A DNA stretch of 64,000 bases from Austropuccinia psidii (taxonomy: Eukaryota; Basidiomycota; Pucciniomycetes; Pucciniales; Sphaerophragmiaceae): assembly GCA_023105745.1 (NCBI GenBank), contig JALGQZ010000011.1, positions 11,680,975 to 11,744,974 of the forward strand, written 5' to 3'. Shown here one piece after another: positions 11,602-22,839 of this stretch. How positions within the stretch are numbered: the first letter of the stretch is position 1; every line of letters starts with the position of its first letter. The notes under the pieces were generated by a model that made no database searches, was not told the DNA's origin, and saw only the letters and a program-made list of their open reading frames with translations. Made by a program: the position numbers and the translations under genes.

Positions 11602-12720
11602 ATGTTGAAACCCCCAAGTCCTATATATGTTTATTCTTCACGCCAGGTTCCTTTCCATGATACTCATTTACCACCGTTTAACATGAAATCCTTCAACCAC
11701 CTTCTGGACAAGACTTTTACCTGTTGGAAGCCTCTGGGAAAAATCTCCACAATCTTTCAAGGGAAAAAGGGTGTTCTGCGACCACCTATAGTTCCAAATA
11801 GGACCTCAATCAGATTGAAATATGCTGTTTGAATTGGGGGGTTCTATCAAAAAAGGGAACTTTGTTTGAAGATTTTAATACCAAGAAATTGAATTTATCT
11901 TTTAGAATGTATGCTCAAATTTATTAAACCCAAGTACTTGGAATCAGTGACCCCAATGGCAATATTAAAAACTTACGTTTCACTAATCCATTGACCTTTG
12001 AGATTCTTCAAGGACTTTCTGATGGATTGTACCTATAAAACAACCAAATACATAATTCCTTTTATCCACATTGCTGGGTTCACCTTTACAAACAAGACCT
12101 TCTTTGGTGATTTTTTACTGCTAACTAAAGAAATCCAGTAAGCTTGTATCTTGGCCTTCAACACATCTAAAAGACATATCCTTCACAAAATCAACATGAA
12201 CTCCCTTCCTGTGATATTTATTGATAGAGAATTGGCCTTAATGAATAAAATTCAGATTCTATTTCTCCCAATCTCAACTCCACCTGTTGATTGAGCACAT
12301 TGATAAGGATTTTTCAGCTCATTGTAGCAAAAAACTGTGTTTTGGAAGTAAATTTTACGAATTCATGAATATTTGTAATGTAGTAAAAATTGATCTTATT
12401 CAATTCTTACTTCATACTTTCTTTATCTGTTACACAACTGATTTATGTCATTCAACCATTTTGGTTTTCTCATTTCATTTATTCCCGTTAGGAAATTCAA
12501 TTTATTGAAATCGGAAACAAATTACAATATCCATTATTTACAAAGAGCTATTTAAGTATCTATCCAAAAAGGGGATTGTTTTGAAAGAGAACTTTATTCC
12601 AGCTTAGAATGGTAATAATATCCAATGGCACCCTAATTGAGGGAATCAAATCACTTCAAATGTTCTTCCAATAAAGCATTGATAGAATCAACAGAATATT
12701 ACATGATATGGGTTTTGGAA
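11602..12720 (+). pseudogene. MULE-type transposase, decayed
   Basis: Reading across frames gives the core of a Mutator-like (MULE) transposase. At about 12020-12290 the frame reads FLMDCTYKTTKYIIPFIHIA, then GFTFTNKTF and later IDRELALMNK. After a frameshift it continues as LIEHIDKDFSAHC near 12285. These match the family's D-C-T-Y-K-T, (V/I)-x-D-R-E-L-A-L-M-N and W-H-I-x-K-x blocks. Stop codons (for example near 12150 and 12290) and frameshifts make it a pseudogene. The ORF at 11602-11832 (76 codons) may be its N-terminus but shows no recognisable motif. The C-terminal part is lost in AT-rich sequence beyond about 12700. Confidence 0.75.
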
Positions 12721-13669
12721 CTTAGGGACTCCCACCCCATCTTTGTGGTATTAATGGAAAAATCTCACCTCATGCCCTTGTAATTTAACTAGATAATCAC
12801 AAGACCAAGGTTGATACCAAAAACCAATCAAAATTACTTATTCTATTTCTAGATGCATTTGCTGTGAAAACTTGGATAAATCAGGATTTTAACAACAGAA
12901 GTTTTACAAATAACATTCTTGTTTACAATGGCATTTGGCCATACCAGTAACAAAACTTAATTTTGGGAGTAATTATTTCACTTTCTGGTTCATTCCTTCA
13001 GATATTAAGGAGGAAAGCAACGTGATGACTCAAGAATTGAAGATGATAGAGACGAGAACTCAATGAATATATTTTAAACGTTTGATATGACTTGTTCAAA
13101 ATACCCAGTAGTTAAACTATTTGTATGCTTCAACATCTCAAAGATTTTGTAACAGGGCATATTTCTTTTGAATATTGAAGAAATTAATCAAATATTCCAT
13201 ATGAAGCACCTTTGTAGTTGAATAAGATCAGGGGGGACTACACAGAGCCACCAAAAAATCTAAAAGGGATGCATTCAAGTTTTAAGAGGTGTAGAAAACA
13301 GTAAAAATCAGAGGAATAAAACTTTCTCAGAAGATGAGAAAGACAACATCTAGATCCCAATACCCAGTATAAAAGCCCAAAAAATATGAATATTTTTCTA
13401 ACATTGTATGCTGTGGATATGAAACTTTGATAATAAATCAAGTATTTTTTTTTCCTCAAAATTTTTCTAAGGTAAATGTGAGCCTTACAGGTACTTTTTA
13501 CATAGCCAAAACACCACAAATGAAAAAATTATGTTATAGTTATAAATAAATAAATTTATTTCTAATATAAAAACAAAAATATTAATAGAAATATAAAATT
13601 TATATACAATATTAAAATTTCAATCATGATTTGAAATGGAAATTGAATTGAAATTAAAAATTGATAAAA
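12721..13669. other. No recognised gene
   Basis: AT-rich sequence between the MULE relic and a family 3 repeat. The 93-codon minus-strand frame at 13238-13519 shows no motif. Confidence 0.4.
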
Positions 13670-13990
13670 TATACTTTTACTTGAAAAAATTAAGTAAAAA
13701 TAAATTTTCAATGAGAAAAATTAAGCTGAAATTTTTTTGGAAAAAAATTTGACAAAAAATGTTATATATTCTTTCCAATAAAGAAGCTTATGTAACATGA
13801 GTTTACCATTGGATTCCTTATATAAAATTTTGTGGGGTCACCTGTGGGTGAAAATTCTGTAACTCAACTATAAACAAGCTTAAATTAAGGTTTTAGTATT
13901 TTCTGTAAGAAAAGATTAAAATCCTCAAAGCCTTAATTCAGTTAACTATACATGTGGTTTTAACTATCAATGAACATCAGCAAACTGACA
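13670..13990 (-). repeat. Family 3 repeat fragment, inverted
   Basis: Its reverse complement matches 4597-4900: TGATAGTTAA, GAGTTACAGAA, CACCCACAGGTGACCCCAC and CTTAATTTTTTCAAGTAAAA occur in the same order. Confidence 0.65.
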
Positions 13991-14586
13991 AAACCTTCCC
14001 AAAGGTGTTGCATTTGGAAATCCGCTTGGACTAATTCTAGAATGAGCCAAGACCCCACTTGTGAACTAGGTTAGAGCCAGGTTTTCAATGCTTGTTAATA
14101 TTACAAGTTCTTATAAGCAGCTGGAATATCAAGGAATTTACAAGTCTTTATACCTTTTTTCAACTTGTTGGAGTCAATAGATTATATACTCAATTGAAAT
14201 GTTTTTCATTTTTATGTTCCTGATCAAGTCAATACCTTTCAAGATATAAAAATCCAATCTCAAATTTTTTTTGAATTCAAACAATCCTAGTCTTTTTGAG
14301 TCCAAAAATAATTACAAAACAATATCAAAATTGAATAAAGCCTTTATCTGTTTTGATTTATGACTTATGATTACTTGATGGAAATATTACTTCTTATTTC
14401 TTCAAAAAATGGCTCCCAACTATCAAAATCAGCTCAATAAAATAAAGCCCCTTCTGAAGAAATTGGAGTCATGAGAACTTATTTTTCTTTTATTTTTCAA
14501 TTTACAAAACCTCAGAGGCAACAGATAAAATATTCCAATTTCTTTTGAATAAAATCACTTCCCCTAAAATACAAAGAATTTTATCT
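13991..14586. other. No recognised gene
   Basis: AT-rich sequence with no ORF or motif recognised. It forms the left flank into which element B inserted. Confidence 0.4.
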
Positions 14587-14591
14587 ATGTT
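14587..14591. other. Target site duplication of element B, left
   Basis: ATGTT immediately before the LTR; the same five bases follow the other LTR at 24278-24282. Five bases is the usual Ty3/gypsy duplication size. Confidence 0.9.
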
Positions 14592-16029
14592 TGTCAGGCT
14601 GAGTCTATATTGAAGTGGTAATAAGAGTATTTACAACTAGAATTATGACTGTGACACGTAGAAAATTGATTAAAAATAAGAATTTTTGATTTTAAAGATG
14701 ATTTATAATATATTTAAAGGGTTCTACTATTGGAAAATAGTGGTGGTGAGCGCTATTGAGAACCCAGGGTGCAATCTTACCAGTTGAGTTACTATAATAA
14801 GAGTTACAAGATTTAAATATATAATTATACCTGTTTATTACCCAAGAGTAAAACTGTTTTTGACAGTTTACTATGTAGGGTATTCAAGAGCAGGATGAGG
14901 AAAGGCTTTTGGCTGTGAAAAGCCCTCCTTTTATCCTGAAATTGAGGTGGGAAGGCAGCTAGACCTTTCCACGTGGAGGAAGTGAAGATTTTTCACTCTC
15001 TATGTCAGGCTTGTGGTTTGCAAACAACCTGTATACCCTGTATTGGGCTCAGATGTGGTTTTGAAACCACATCTGGGCAGTTTTCACCAATACAGGGTGA
15101 AAATTTTCATCTGGGGACCTCACAGCCTGATTCTGACGTGTATGACGCGTAGAATGCTGTACAGAAACTGTATGGGACCCCAGTATTGACTGACATATGA
15201 GTTATTGAAGTAAAAACATGCTTCTTTGTCTATTTGACACCTGATATTCATGGTTATGGGATATTATCCCATGGTAAGGCTGTATCTGACAGCAGGTGGG
15301 ATTTTGACCTTAAAATGGTCATAACTCTGTTAGTTTTTGAGATATCAACCTCAAAGTTGGTTCATTGAATAGCTCTGTATGAGCTCTACACAATGGTACC
15401 CAACTTGACATGGTTATCATTAAATATGACAAAGTTATCCCATGTACAAATATTTTTGTACATTGGCGTGGTCTGGGCAAAAGCTGTATTAAGCTTGTTT
15501 GGCCAATACCTTCTGTTGTAGTTGAGCTATGAGGAAATGGATGGCACCATCAGATAGCTCTGATTTTGCACTTTCCAAAAAGACAGCCCTTTAGGTATCT
15601 CACACTAAAACTGTAAAAGTTATATGAGAGGTGAATGTTTTGTTCACCCTTATTTGGTCTGAATTTGACCATAGCTCAAGTAATACTGGTGCTAGCTCAG
15701 TTTGGCTAGCACCATTAGATAGCCCTGGCTTAGAGCTTCATTTTGAATACCCTTTTGATGGGGTTAAGCCTCTCCTTCTAGATTTTAGATAAGAGGTGAA
15801 AATTAAGGTTTATGCTCAGCAATAACTTCGAGCAGGAATAACTTTGTTATTTCTTTTCTTATGGTGATGGGACGTATATTTTCAGAAAGAGGTGAGTTTC
15901 CTCTTTCTTCTGATACCTTTTGAGCTAATTTGGCTCAGCTCCATGTTTTGGTGGTATTTTGGCTATACCATTGGTTTATGGTATTTTGGCTGTCATGCTT
16001 GTGCTCTGGTTTTGAGTCACAGGCTGACA
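14592..16029 (-). repeat. 3' LTR of element B (1438 bases)
   Basis: On the plus strand it starts TGTCAGGCTGAG and ends CAGGCTGACA. It is the same length as the partner LTR at 22840-24277. It contains a long imperfect hairpin at 15036-15097 and a TATA-like box (GATAAAAGG on the minus strand) near 14930. Confidence 0.95.
15036..15097. other. Long hairpin in the family 2 LTR
   Basis: The outer arms CCCTGTATTGG/CCAATACAGGG enclose inner arms CAGATGTGGTTT/AAACCACATCTG. The same structure is at 23284-23345 (one arm mutated) and 31287-31347, and a reduced version is in the family 1 LTRs. Placed after the TATA box, it would be in the transcript. Confidence 0.7.
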
Positions 16030-16031
16030 TA

Positions 16032-16039
16032 CCCTCCCT
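16032..16039 (-). other. Polypurine tract of element B
   Basis: AGGGAGGG on the minus strand, two bases from the 3' LTR, identical to that of elements A and C. Confidence 0.85.
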
Positions 16040-16053
16040 GTAAAAAAGGCTCA

Positions 16054-19000
16054 TCATTGATGAGACTGTTCAGTCCTCCTAGAGGCTCTGAATCTCCTTA
16101 GATGAAGGTTCCCATCTGGTATGGCATCCTCTGCCAACCATTTGTCTTTGTCAGCTGTCTGGTTCTTGAATCTGACTAGATATTGTCTCTGATCCTTCCC
16201 ATTAAGTCTGATTTTTCTGGCCCTGATGATTTTACTCACAGGTCCAGGAGAGTCTTCTACTTCCACTATTTCTGGTGGAGTGATGTTTTTCTTCCTGGAG
16301 GGGAATTTATCCTCATCTGTTTGGAAGTATGGTTTGACCAGGCTTACTGGAAAGACTGGGTGTTTCCTAGAAAAATCCTCAGTGAGCTTGACCTCTACTG
16401 CATTCTTCCCTATCAACTAAATGATAGTGAAGGGCTCTACAAATGAGTCTCTCATTTTCTTAGGTCCTTTGAGATTGTTAAAGTTCAGTGTAGATACTAA
16501 CACCTGGTCCCCTTCCTTGAAGTCAGGTTCCATATGTGATTTGTCCCACCTCTGCTTGTTATACTCTTTGCCCTCAGCTATGCATTTGGCAGCAGTATCA
16601 CAGGCTTTCTTCCACATATCAAGGAAGTCTTTGGCTGTGGGGTGGATGGTCAGAAGATTTTTCTTCAAGTGATCCACAGGTAACAGGGGATTCCACCCTT
16701 TCTCTACCAGTGCAGGTGTTTTTCCTGTGGTATAGTGCTGGCTTGTATTATAAGCCAGTTGGACTGCTGGTAAGAGGGTGACCCAATCATGGGTGTATCC
16801 CTCATGGTCCTTGTATTCCATGCCATAGGCACAGAACCTCCTGTGGATGTCCTCCATTGTTTGGATCATCCTCTCAGCTAGGCCATCTGTTTGTGGATGG
16901 TAGGCTGTGGAAAAAGCAAGCTTGGTGCCAAGCATGTCATATAAATTGGTCCAAAATTCAGATGTGAATTTTGGGTCCCTGTCACTAATTATGATCTTAG
17001 GGACTCCACAGGTGGATATGATGTTATTCCAAAATAACAGAGCAGTGTCCATGGCTGTGTCCTCTTTATGGCATGGTAGACATCTCATGCTCTTGCTGAA
17101 CCTATCAACTATGATCAAGCAGGCATTGTAGTTTTCTTTGCCTCCTGGGACAAGTCCTGTGACCCAGTCCATGTTGATGGTTTCCCATGGGTGTTTGGGT
17201 TCTTCTATGTGTTGAAGCAACCCATATTTCTTCCCATGCTTTCTATTTGCCTTTTGGCATCTTTCACAAGTGTTGATGTATTCACTCAACTCTTGCTCCC
17301 ACTTGGGCCACCAAGCTGTGCTTGCTACCCTCTCTTTAGTCCTGTCTTCACTCATGTGTCCCATGTAGGGGCAGTCATGGCATTCCTGCAGGATTAAAGA
17401 GATGTGGTCTCTGTCTACCACTGTGAGTGCACTGGTGTGCTTGTCTCTGTGATAAATCAGGCCATCTATAAGGAAGAATTTATTGTCCTTATAGGCCCTC
17501 AACCAGGGTTCCTCCAGCTGGGTTTCCAGTTCTGGGCTCCTGTATTTTTGTTGAAGGAGTTGGAGTAGTATGCTACATTGTTTGTGTTTAGCATATGATT
17601 TCAGCACTGCATTGAAAAATTCATTGTGCAGTGCTGAGGAACTTATTCCCAGTATGGGGGTTTCTGTCCCTTCTGAATCAGTGTTTCCACTGTCAAGGGT
17701 ACCACTCCCTGGTGCCCATTCAGAGAATCTGAAGTTCTTCTTCCTATTTATTTCCATAAAATGGATAGGAATTTTTGCAGCAACTTCAGGGTCATAAGCT
17801 GGATTGCTTTTGACATTGTCCAGTGGCCATCTGCATTGGTATGGCTTTTACCTTCTTTGTATATGATGGTCATGTTCCCTCTATACTCCTGGATGGCTAT
17901 TTGCCATCTCATCATGTGTCTATTAGTAGTCTTCATGTTTAGTAAAGACTTCAAGGCTGTGCAGTCTGTGTAGACTTCAAAGACTGCACCCTCCAAATAA
18001 TAATGGAGTCTTTCTAGAGCCCAGACTAGACATAGACATTCTGTCTGGGTGGCCCCATACCTGGCTTCTGAATCTTTCAGCTGCCTGGAGATGTAACATA
18101 TTACACCTTCTCTTGGTTCACCATCCACAATTTGTCTTTGGTGAAGGGCTGCTCCCAAGCCTTGGCTGCATGCTGCATCTATATATAACTTGAATGGTAG
18201 TTCAAAGTCAGGCAAGATGAGTACAGGTGCATTTGTGAGTTCATATTTGATCCTCTCATATGCATCCCTCCTTTCCTTGGCTATTTCAAAAACTACATCC
18301 TTTGAGCATAACTTGTATAAACTACTAGTTATGTGGGCAAAGTTCTTGATGTGGTTTCTATAGTAGCTAGCAAATCCAAGGAGAGATTGCATCTCTTTGA
18401 TGTTCTTTGGTACTGGCTTTTGCAGTACTGCTGCTACTTTGTTCTGGTCAATTGCCAGACTAAGGCCTGAGACTTTGTGTCCTAGAGCTAGTAGCTCTTG
18501 TTGGCCAAAATTACACTTTTTAAGTGAAATTTTCAGATTGATGGGTGTACATTTACTTAGCACTCTGTCTATGTATTGTACATGGTCTTCCCATGTCTCT
18601 GAGTATATAATGATATCATAAATATATACTACCATCCAGCCTTCCATTATTTCTTCTTGAAATATGTTGTCCATCATCCTTTGGAAGTGGGCTGGTACAT
18701 TCTTGATGCCAAATGGCATCCTGGTATACTCATATATGCCCATATGGCATATTATTCTGAGAAACTTCATGGAGTTTGGTTTAACTCCATTTTGGTGGAA
18801 GCCTTTCATACAATCCATTTTGTTTATGTATTTAGCTTTGGCCAGCTTATCCAGGGCATGAGGTATCCTTGGTATAGGGTACCTGTCTGCTTTTGTGTAG
18901 TTATTCAGGGCTCTGAAGTCTCCACACAATCTAGACTTGCCATCAAGCCAGGTGATTAGGACAGGAGTGGTGATTTCCACTATTTCATTATGTCCAATCT

Positions 19001-20360
19001 TCCTGATGACATCCATGTCCAGGAGTTCATTGATGTGTTTTTCAATTTCTTTCCTGGTTTCCAGACTTGCTGGATAAGGAGGTCTCCTCAGCATGGGTGG
19101 ATAAGGTCTTTCAACATCCAGATATAGTTCTATATCATGGCCTTTCATCTTGCCTAGTGGCTCTTCACCAATGGCAAATGCTGGTCTGTTCTTCCTCAGC
19201 ATCTTCAGTAAACTTAGTTTTTGTTTACTGGTGAGGGTAGTGCTGAACTGTCCCTCCCTGAATTCCTTCAAGAGTCCTTCTAGTGGATCCTGGGAAGATA
19301 TGTGGTATATATCAAGTGAAAATTTCTTTTCCTTGTTGGTACCAATGGTAATGTGCATGTTTTTACTGTTGTAAATATCTATGCCATACACCCTCTGGTA
19401 ATCTGTTCCCAGTAAAAACCCTTGGATGTGGGCATCTTCAAGCACTACAAACTCTGGGTTGAGTCTGATATTACCCTTCCTGTGGGGTATACTTATCTCT
19501 TTGATAATTGTCCCAATGGAAGTCATCTTCCCTGATGCACTTTTGAAGTTCCTTGCCTTAGTGGGCAAGAGCTGCTTTTCCCAGTTTGGGAAGTGGTTAT
19601 CCAGATAATTTCTGGCCACTATGGAGCAATGTGCTCCACTGTCAATGATCAGTGGGTGCTGAGCATTGTCAATACATACAGTCATTTTTGTGGCTGTTCC
19701 ATGTATATATGCCATTCCTTTGGTTGGTGTAACCAGGAATGTTTGTGCATCTTGTGTGTGTTTGCACAAGTTCTTGTTGGCAGTGTCCTGTGGCATGCCT
19801 GCTTCCAACTGTATAACCTGGATTTCCAATGGGGTTTCCTCTTGGTATTCCACTAGAAATTCCTCTCTTGGGTCTTGATCATCATCAGATGGTTCTCTGA
19901 TGGCATCTCCCATATTGTCTGATTCAGAATCCTCTGTTGGAGGTTCTTCTTCAGGGACTTTTTCTATAGCATAGACTTTTTTCTTTGCTTTTGGACATTT
20001 GTTGGCATAGTGGTCTGTTGAACCACAATTGTGACAAGAATTCTTCTTCTTTGCCACTTCTGCCACTCTTTCTCTGGGTTTGTCTTTAAACTCCACCCTG
20101 AAAGGTTGTTTCTCTTTGAAACTACTGCTTCTATATGGGGTGAATTTCCCTATATTAGTCCTTTTCCTTATGTCTTGTAAGGTATTGGCTATGTCATCTA
20201 GAGTGCAATTTTGTTTCCATTCGCATTTTACTGCATGCTCTAATTCTCCTGGCAGTTGTGTCAGAAGTTTGTGATTCCTCATCTGGATGTTCATCTGAGG
20301 ATCAATGGCTTTAAGTCTTTTAGACTGTCTGAGACACCACTCATATGGATCTTTGTCCAC
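16054..20360 (-). pseudogene. pol: Gag end and Pol of element B (zinc knuckle, protease, RT, RNase H, integrase, chromodomain)
   Basis: The long frame 20360-17748 (870 codons) holds the gag tail, a zinc knuckle (CHNCGSTDHYANKC), an aspartic protease (LIIDSGAHCSIV), reverse transcriptase and RNase H. The RT active site reads YIYD instead of YIDD, removing a catalytic Asp. Near the end of RNase H a 13-base deletion relative to elements A and C shifts the frame. Integrase then runs 17757-16417 with an HHCC region and D, D, E core. A TAG stop separates the last 120 codons (16416-16054), which hold the chromodomain. The Met residues at the starts of these pieces are not real starts. Confidence 0.93.
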
Positions 20361-20381
20361 AGAGTATTTGTCATTTTCAAA

Positions 20382-21896
20382 TTACATGGTCTTTTGCCAT
20401 ATCCAAGTTCCATTACTGTACTTTTGGATTATTTGACTCTTCCACCATGGCCAGTTTCTTCTGCCATGGATTTCTTTCATTTCTGTATACCATATACTTG
20501 CATGACCTTTAAATGCAGTATTCAATCTAGCAGTAATCCAGTAGTCTGGTATGCTTGGTACATCAATGAAGAGCCCATCAATATAATCTATGAGTTCCAT
20601 ATGATAATATTCTCCTGATCCAGAGAATTTGGGCCAGTTTGAGGCCTCAGGAAGCTGTTTCAAGGCTTCCTTCTCTGAATAAGACATGCCATCTCCATCC
20701 TGGTATTTTGATGGAGATCTTGCCTTATTCAACAACATGGCATCTGGTTTGATGTCATCTGGTTGATATGGATTCTCCATAGCTTGGCCTTGTGGTTGGG
20801 GCTTTAAGCTATGGTAGGCATCAAACAATTTGTTAATGTCTTGATCCAGACACTCCCTGTCCCTTGTGCTGTGGTGTTGTTCTTCAAAGACTTGGTTCAG
20901 TCTTTTGTTGGATTCTTCAGAGGCTTTGCTCAGTTGAGCATATCCTTCTTGAAGATTCTTAACTATTTGTTCCAAGGAGGCTTGAGTTTGTCTCATCCTC
21001 TCTTGGATAGCTTCAATTTCTGCAAACTGCTTTGCAGATTGTTCAGAATATTGGGACACTTGTAACCACAGTGTATCACTGTTGATGTTACTCTCAGATG
21101 TGATAATGTTATTTTCAGTCTGAGTGGGGGTAATGTTTCTATTACTAGGACTACTGATTCTAGAGTGGTTTACAACTACTTCTGGTTCTTGTGTACTTCT
21201 TTTACCAAATCTAACAGCTTCTGGATCATGGGGTCTGACTCTTTCCTCCTCTGGTTGAAGGAGGTTTTGTTCTTGCCCTTGTTTCCTTGTCTTCTCCTGG
21301 AAACTTCCTGGAATTGTGAAGAATGGTGACTCTTGGCCACTGATCTGCTGGTGTCTGAATGGTGTGAAGCCACTGGAGAGTTGATTTGGCCTGCTCCTTG
21401 TGGACCTGGAGGAATCTGAGTAGGCCCTGTCTGGGTCAACTGTTCTTCTATAGCTAGGATAGTGGCTTGATTCTCCCTTATCCTCTGTGCCCTTTCCTCC
21501 AGGAGTCTGTGCTGCCAGGTAGGATTCCAACCTTTGGTGATTACCATAAGGTCTTTGAAGTCTATCTCTTTGAGAAAGATCTTCTGGCAACTTGATCCCA
21601 GTTCTGCCCAGTGAGTTGCTAGGTTGAACCTCTTGTTGTCCATGCTCCATTGAAATAAATCTTTGAGGAGTTGGTGGATCTGAAGAACTTGATCTATATC
21701 CTTCCAGTCCTCTGGGTTGAGGTTTCTGTTGAATTGGAGTGTGAATGGCAAGGTTGATATTATCTCCCTCATTGTTTTGCCATCCACCACTGTGTCCAGG
21801 GTGTCCTCTTTCAGGTCTTCTGGTTCTGGACAATCTTCCTCTATCCTCTGGCTGGTTCCTTTGGAAGCCAGGGTCTCTGAGGTATACAGGGGACAT
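20382..21896 (-). CDS. gag: ORF2: Gag with capsid domain (504 aa)
   Basis: This frame opens at an ATG that lies inside the ORF0-ORF1 intron (21877-21944). Its first 240 codons overlap ORF1 in another frame and are rich in Arg, Gln, Ser and Pro. The middle (about residues 285-345) is a predicted coiled coil with many Gln and Glu. The C-terminal part resembles a retrotransposon capsid: SNWPKFSG, then YIDGLFIDVP, then WPWWKSQIIQKYSNG, the usual position of the gag family core. It ends at a TAA after WQKTM where element C continues with SFESD, so the stop is probably a mutation and gag was once fused to pol. Confidence 0.85.
   Translation of the reverse strand: MSPVYLRDPGFQRNQPEDRGRLSRTRRPERGHPGHSGGWQNNEGDNINLAIHTPIQQKPQPRGLEGYRSSSSDPPTPQRFISMEHGQQEVQPSNSLGRTGIKLPEDLSQRDRLQRPYGNHQRLESYLAAQTPGGKGTEDKGESSHYPSYRRTVDPDRAYSDSSRSTRSRPNQLSSGFTPFRHQQISGQESPFFTIPGSFQEKTRKQGQEQNLLQPEEERVRPHDPEAVRFGKRSTQEPEVVVNHSRISSPSNRNITPTQTENNIITSESNINSDTLWLQVSQYSEQSAKQFAEIEAIQERMRQTQASLEQIVKNLQEGYAQLSKASEESNKRLNQVFEEQHHSTRDRECLDQDINKLFDAYHSLKPQPQGQAMENPYQPDDIKPDAMLLNKARSPSKYQDGDGMSYSEKEALKQLPEASNWPKFSGSGEYYHMELIDYIDGLFIDVPSIPDYWITARLNTAFKGHASIWYTEMKEIHGRRNWPWWKSQIIQKYSNGTWIWQKTM
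21176..21876 (-). CDS. ORF1: second exon, overlaps ORF2 in another frame
   Basis: An open frame of about 233 codons from the splice acceptor at 21877 to a stop at 21176. It has no ATG near its start; joined through the intron it continues ORF0 in phase (split Glu codon), reading ETLASKGTSQR. Conserved with element C: LQIHKLLKDLF, WSMDNK, GWNP, LLEERA, IRENQA, then a basic stretch (NKGKNKTSFNQRRKESDP) and LLDLVKEVHK at the end. No known domain recognised. It sits where the N-terminal half of gag would be, so a gag-related or RNA-binding role is possible. It appears intact here, but ORF0 has a stop. Confidence 0.7.
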
Positions 21897-21944
21897 ATCA
21901 GTGTTTGCAAGCAGTCAAAAACTTTATGTTCTTTGGGTATTTAC
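21877..21944 (-). other. Intron between ORF0 and ORF1 of element B (68 bases)
   Basis: Donor AAAG/GTAAAT and acceptor CCTCAG/AGACC. The ATG of ORF2 lies 20 bases before the acceptor. The equivalent intron is 69 bases in D (32677-32745) and 81 bases with a GC donor in C (39488-39568). Splicing removes the ORF2 start and joins ORF0 to ORF1 in phase. Confidence 0.7.
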
Positions 21945-22244
21945 CTTTGACTGTGCCTTGTACAAATTTACTGTCTGCTGACTTGGGCAGTTTGCCTTTG
22001 GAAGTTACAACTGGGTTAATAATTGTAATCTTTCCTGTACAAGTGGTTAAGGTTGGTTTACCTTGTATGGATGCAGAGTTTCATGGTTTTCTACTTCTCT
22101 GGGTGGCTATTGGTGTCCACTTCTTGGCTGTGATGAGACCTTCACTGTGCCTCTTTCCTTTGCCCTTGCTGCCCTCTGGTTCTGAGGGTGTCACTGGTGT
22201 GTTGGCCTGTGACTGGGTCTCAAGTGGGATGTAATTTTCTTCCA
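21945..22244 (-). pseudogene. ORF0: 5' coding exon of element B
   Basis: It starts right after TTTCAG with TGGAAGAAAAT, so the first codon is split across an upstream splice. It reads EENYIPLETQSQANTPV, then KGKGKRHSEG, WTPIATQ, INPVVTSKGKLPKSAD and KFVQGTVKG. The same protein is coded by C (intact) and D. A TGA in the middle (after RSRKP) breaks it here. It is basic and Lys-rich; no known domain. Confidence 0.7.
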
Positions 22245-22823
22245 CTGAAATCAAGGCAGAAAAGGGAGGACTTATGTCAGTTAAGACTTCTTAAAAATGC
22301 TGGTTTTGCACGTCTAAGATTGGCCTCTGGGCTTGTATGTTACTACAATGTGCCCTGTATAATGACAGTGTAATTGAATCAACAATTTCACATCAGAATT
22401 ACAGCTTTTGGTACCCTGTCACACTGTTTGTGTGCCAGTATCCCACAGATACACTTGTGGTTTTCAAGTGTATTCTGTACAAGTGGTTTTGTATAAGTGT
22501 TATTGAGTTAACAATACACTTATTCCACGCCTCAACTGATGGTTTTTCAGTCAGAGGTGTCCTTATTCAGTCAAGAATACAGGACTTTATTGATGGCTTA
22601 TGTGTTTTTATATACAAAACACGCCAAAAATATATAAATTCAGTGGGTATTAGCTACGTGAATAATACTCTTATAATGTGAGTATATATAAAAAAGGATA
22701 AATATATATAAAATATATATTTAAATAAAGAAATTACGCCTAAAAAAAGATAAAACACTTGGTTAATAAGTCATAAAGAGAGAAAAGACTTACTTATAAG
22801 GTCCAATAAGAGATTTAAAACAC
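22245..22823 (-). other. 5' leader of element B
   Basis: Non-coding stretch between primer-binding site and ORF0, with no long open frame on the minus strand. It must contain the donor of the first intron, whose acceptor is at 22245-22247; I could not choose one. Confidence 0.5.
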
Positions 22824-22836
22824 GGCCAGGCCCCCA
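22824..22836 (-). other. Candidate primer-binding site of element B
   Basis: TGGGGGCCTGGCC begins three bases inside the 5' LTR, as in C (40739-40751) and D (31775-31787). It starts with TGG as expected for pairing with a tRNA CCA end. I cannot match it to a known primer tRNA. Confidence 0.6.
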
Positions 22837-22839
22837 AAA

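Noticed and set aside
21176..21910. ORF1 starting at its own TTG codon
   Set aside because: The TTG lies in the intron upstream of ORF1; phase and homology instead support entry by splicing from ORF0.
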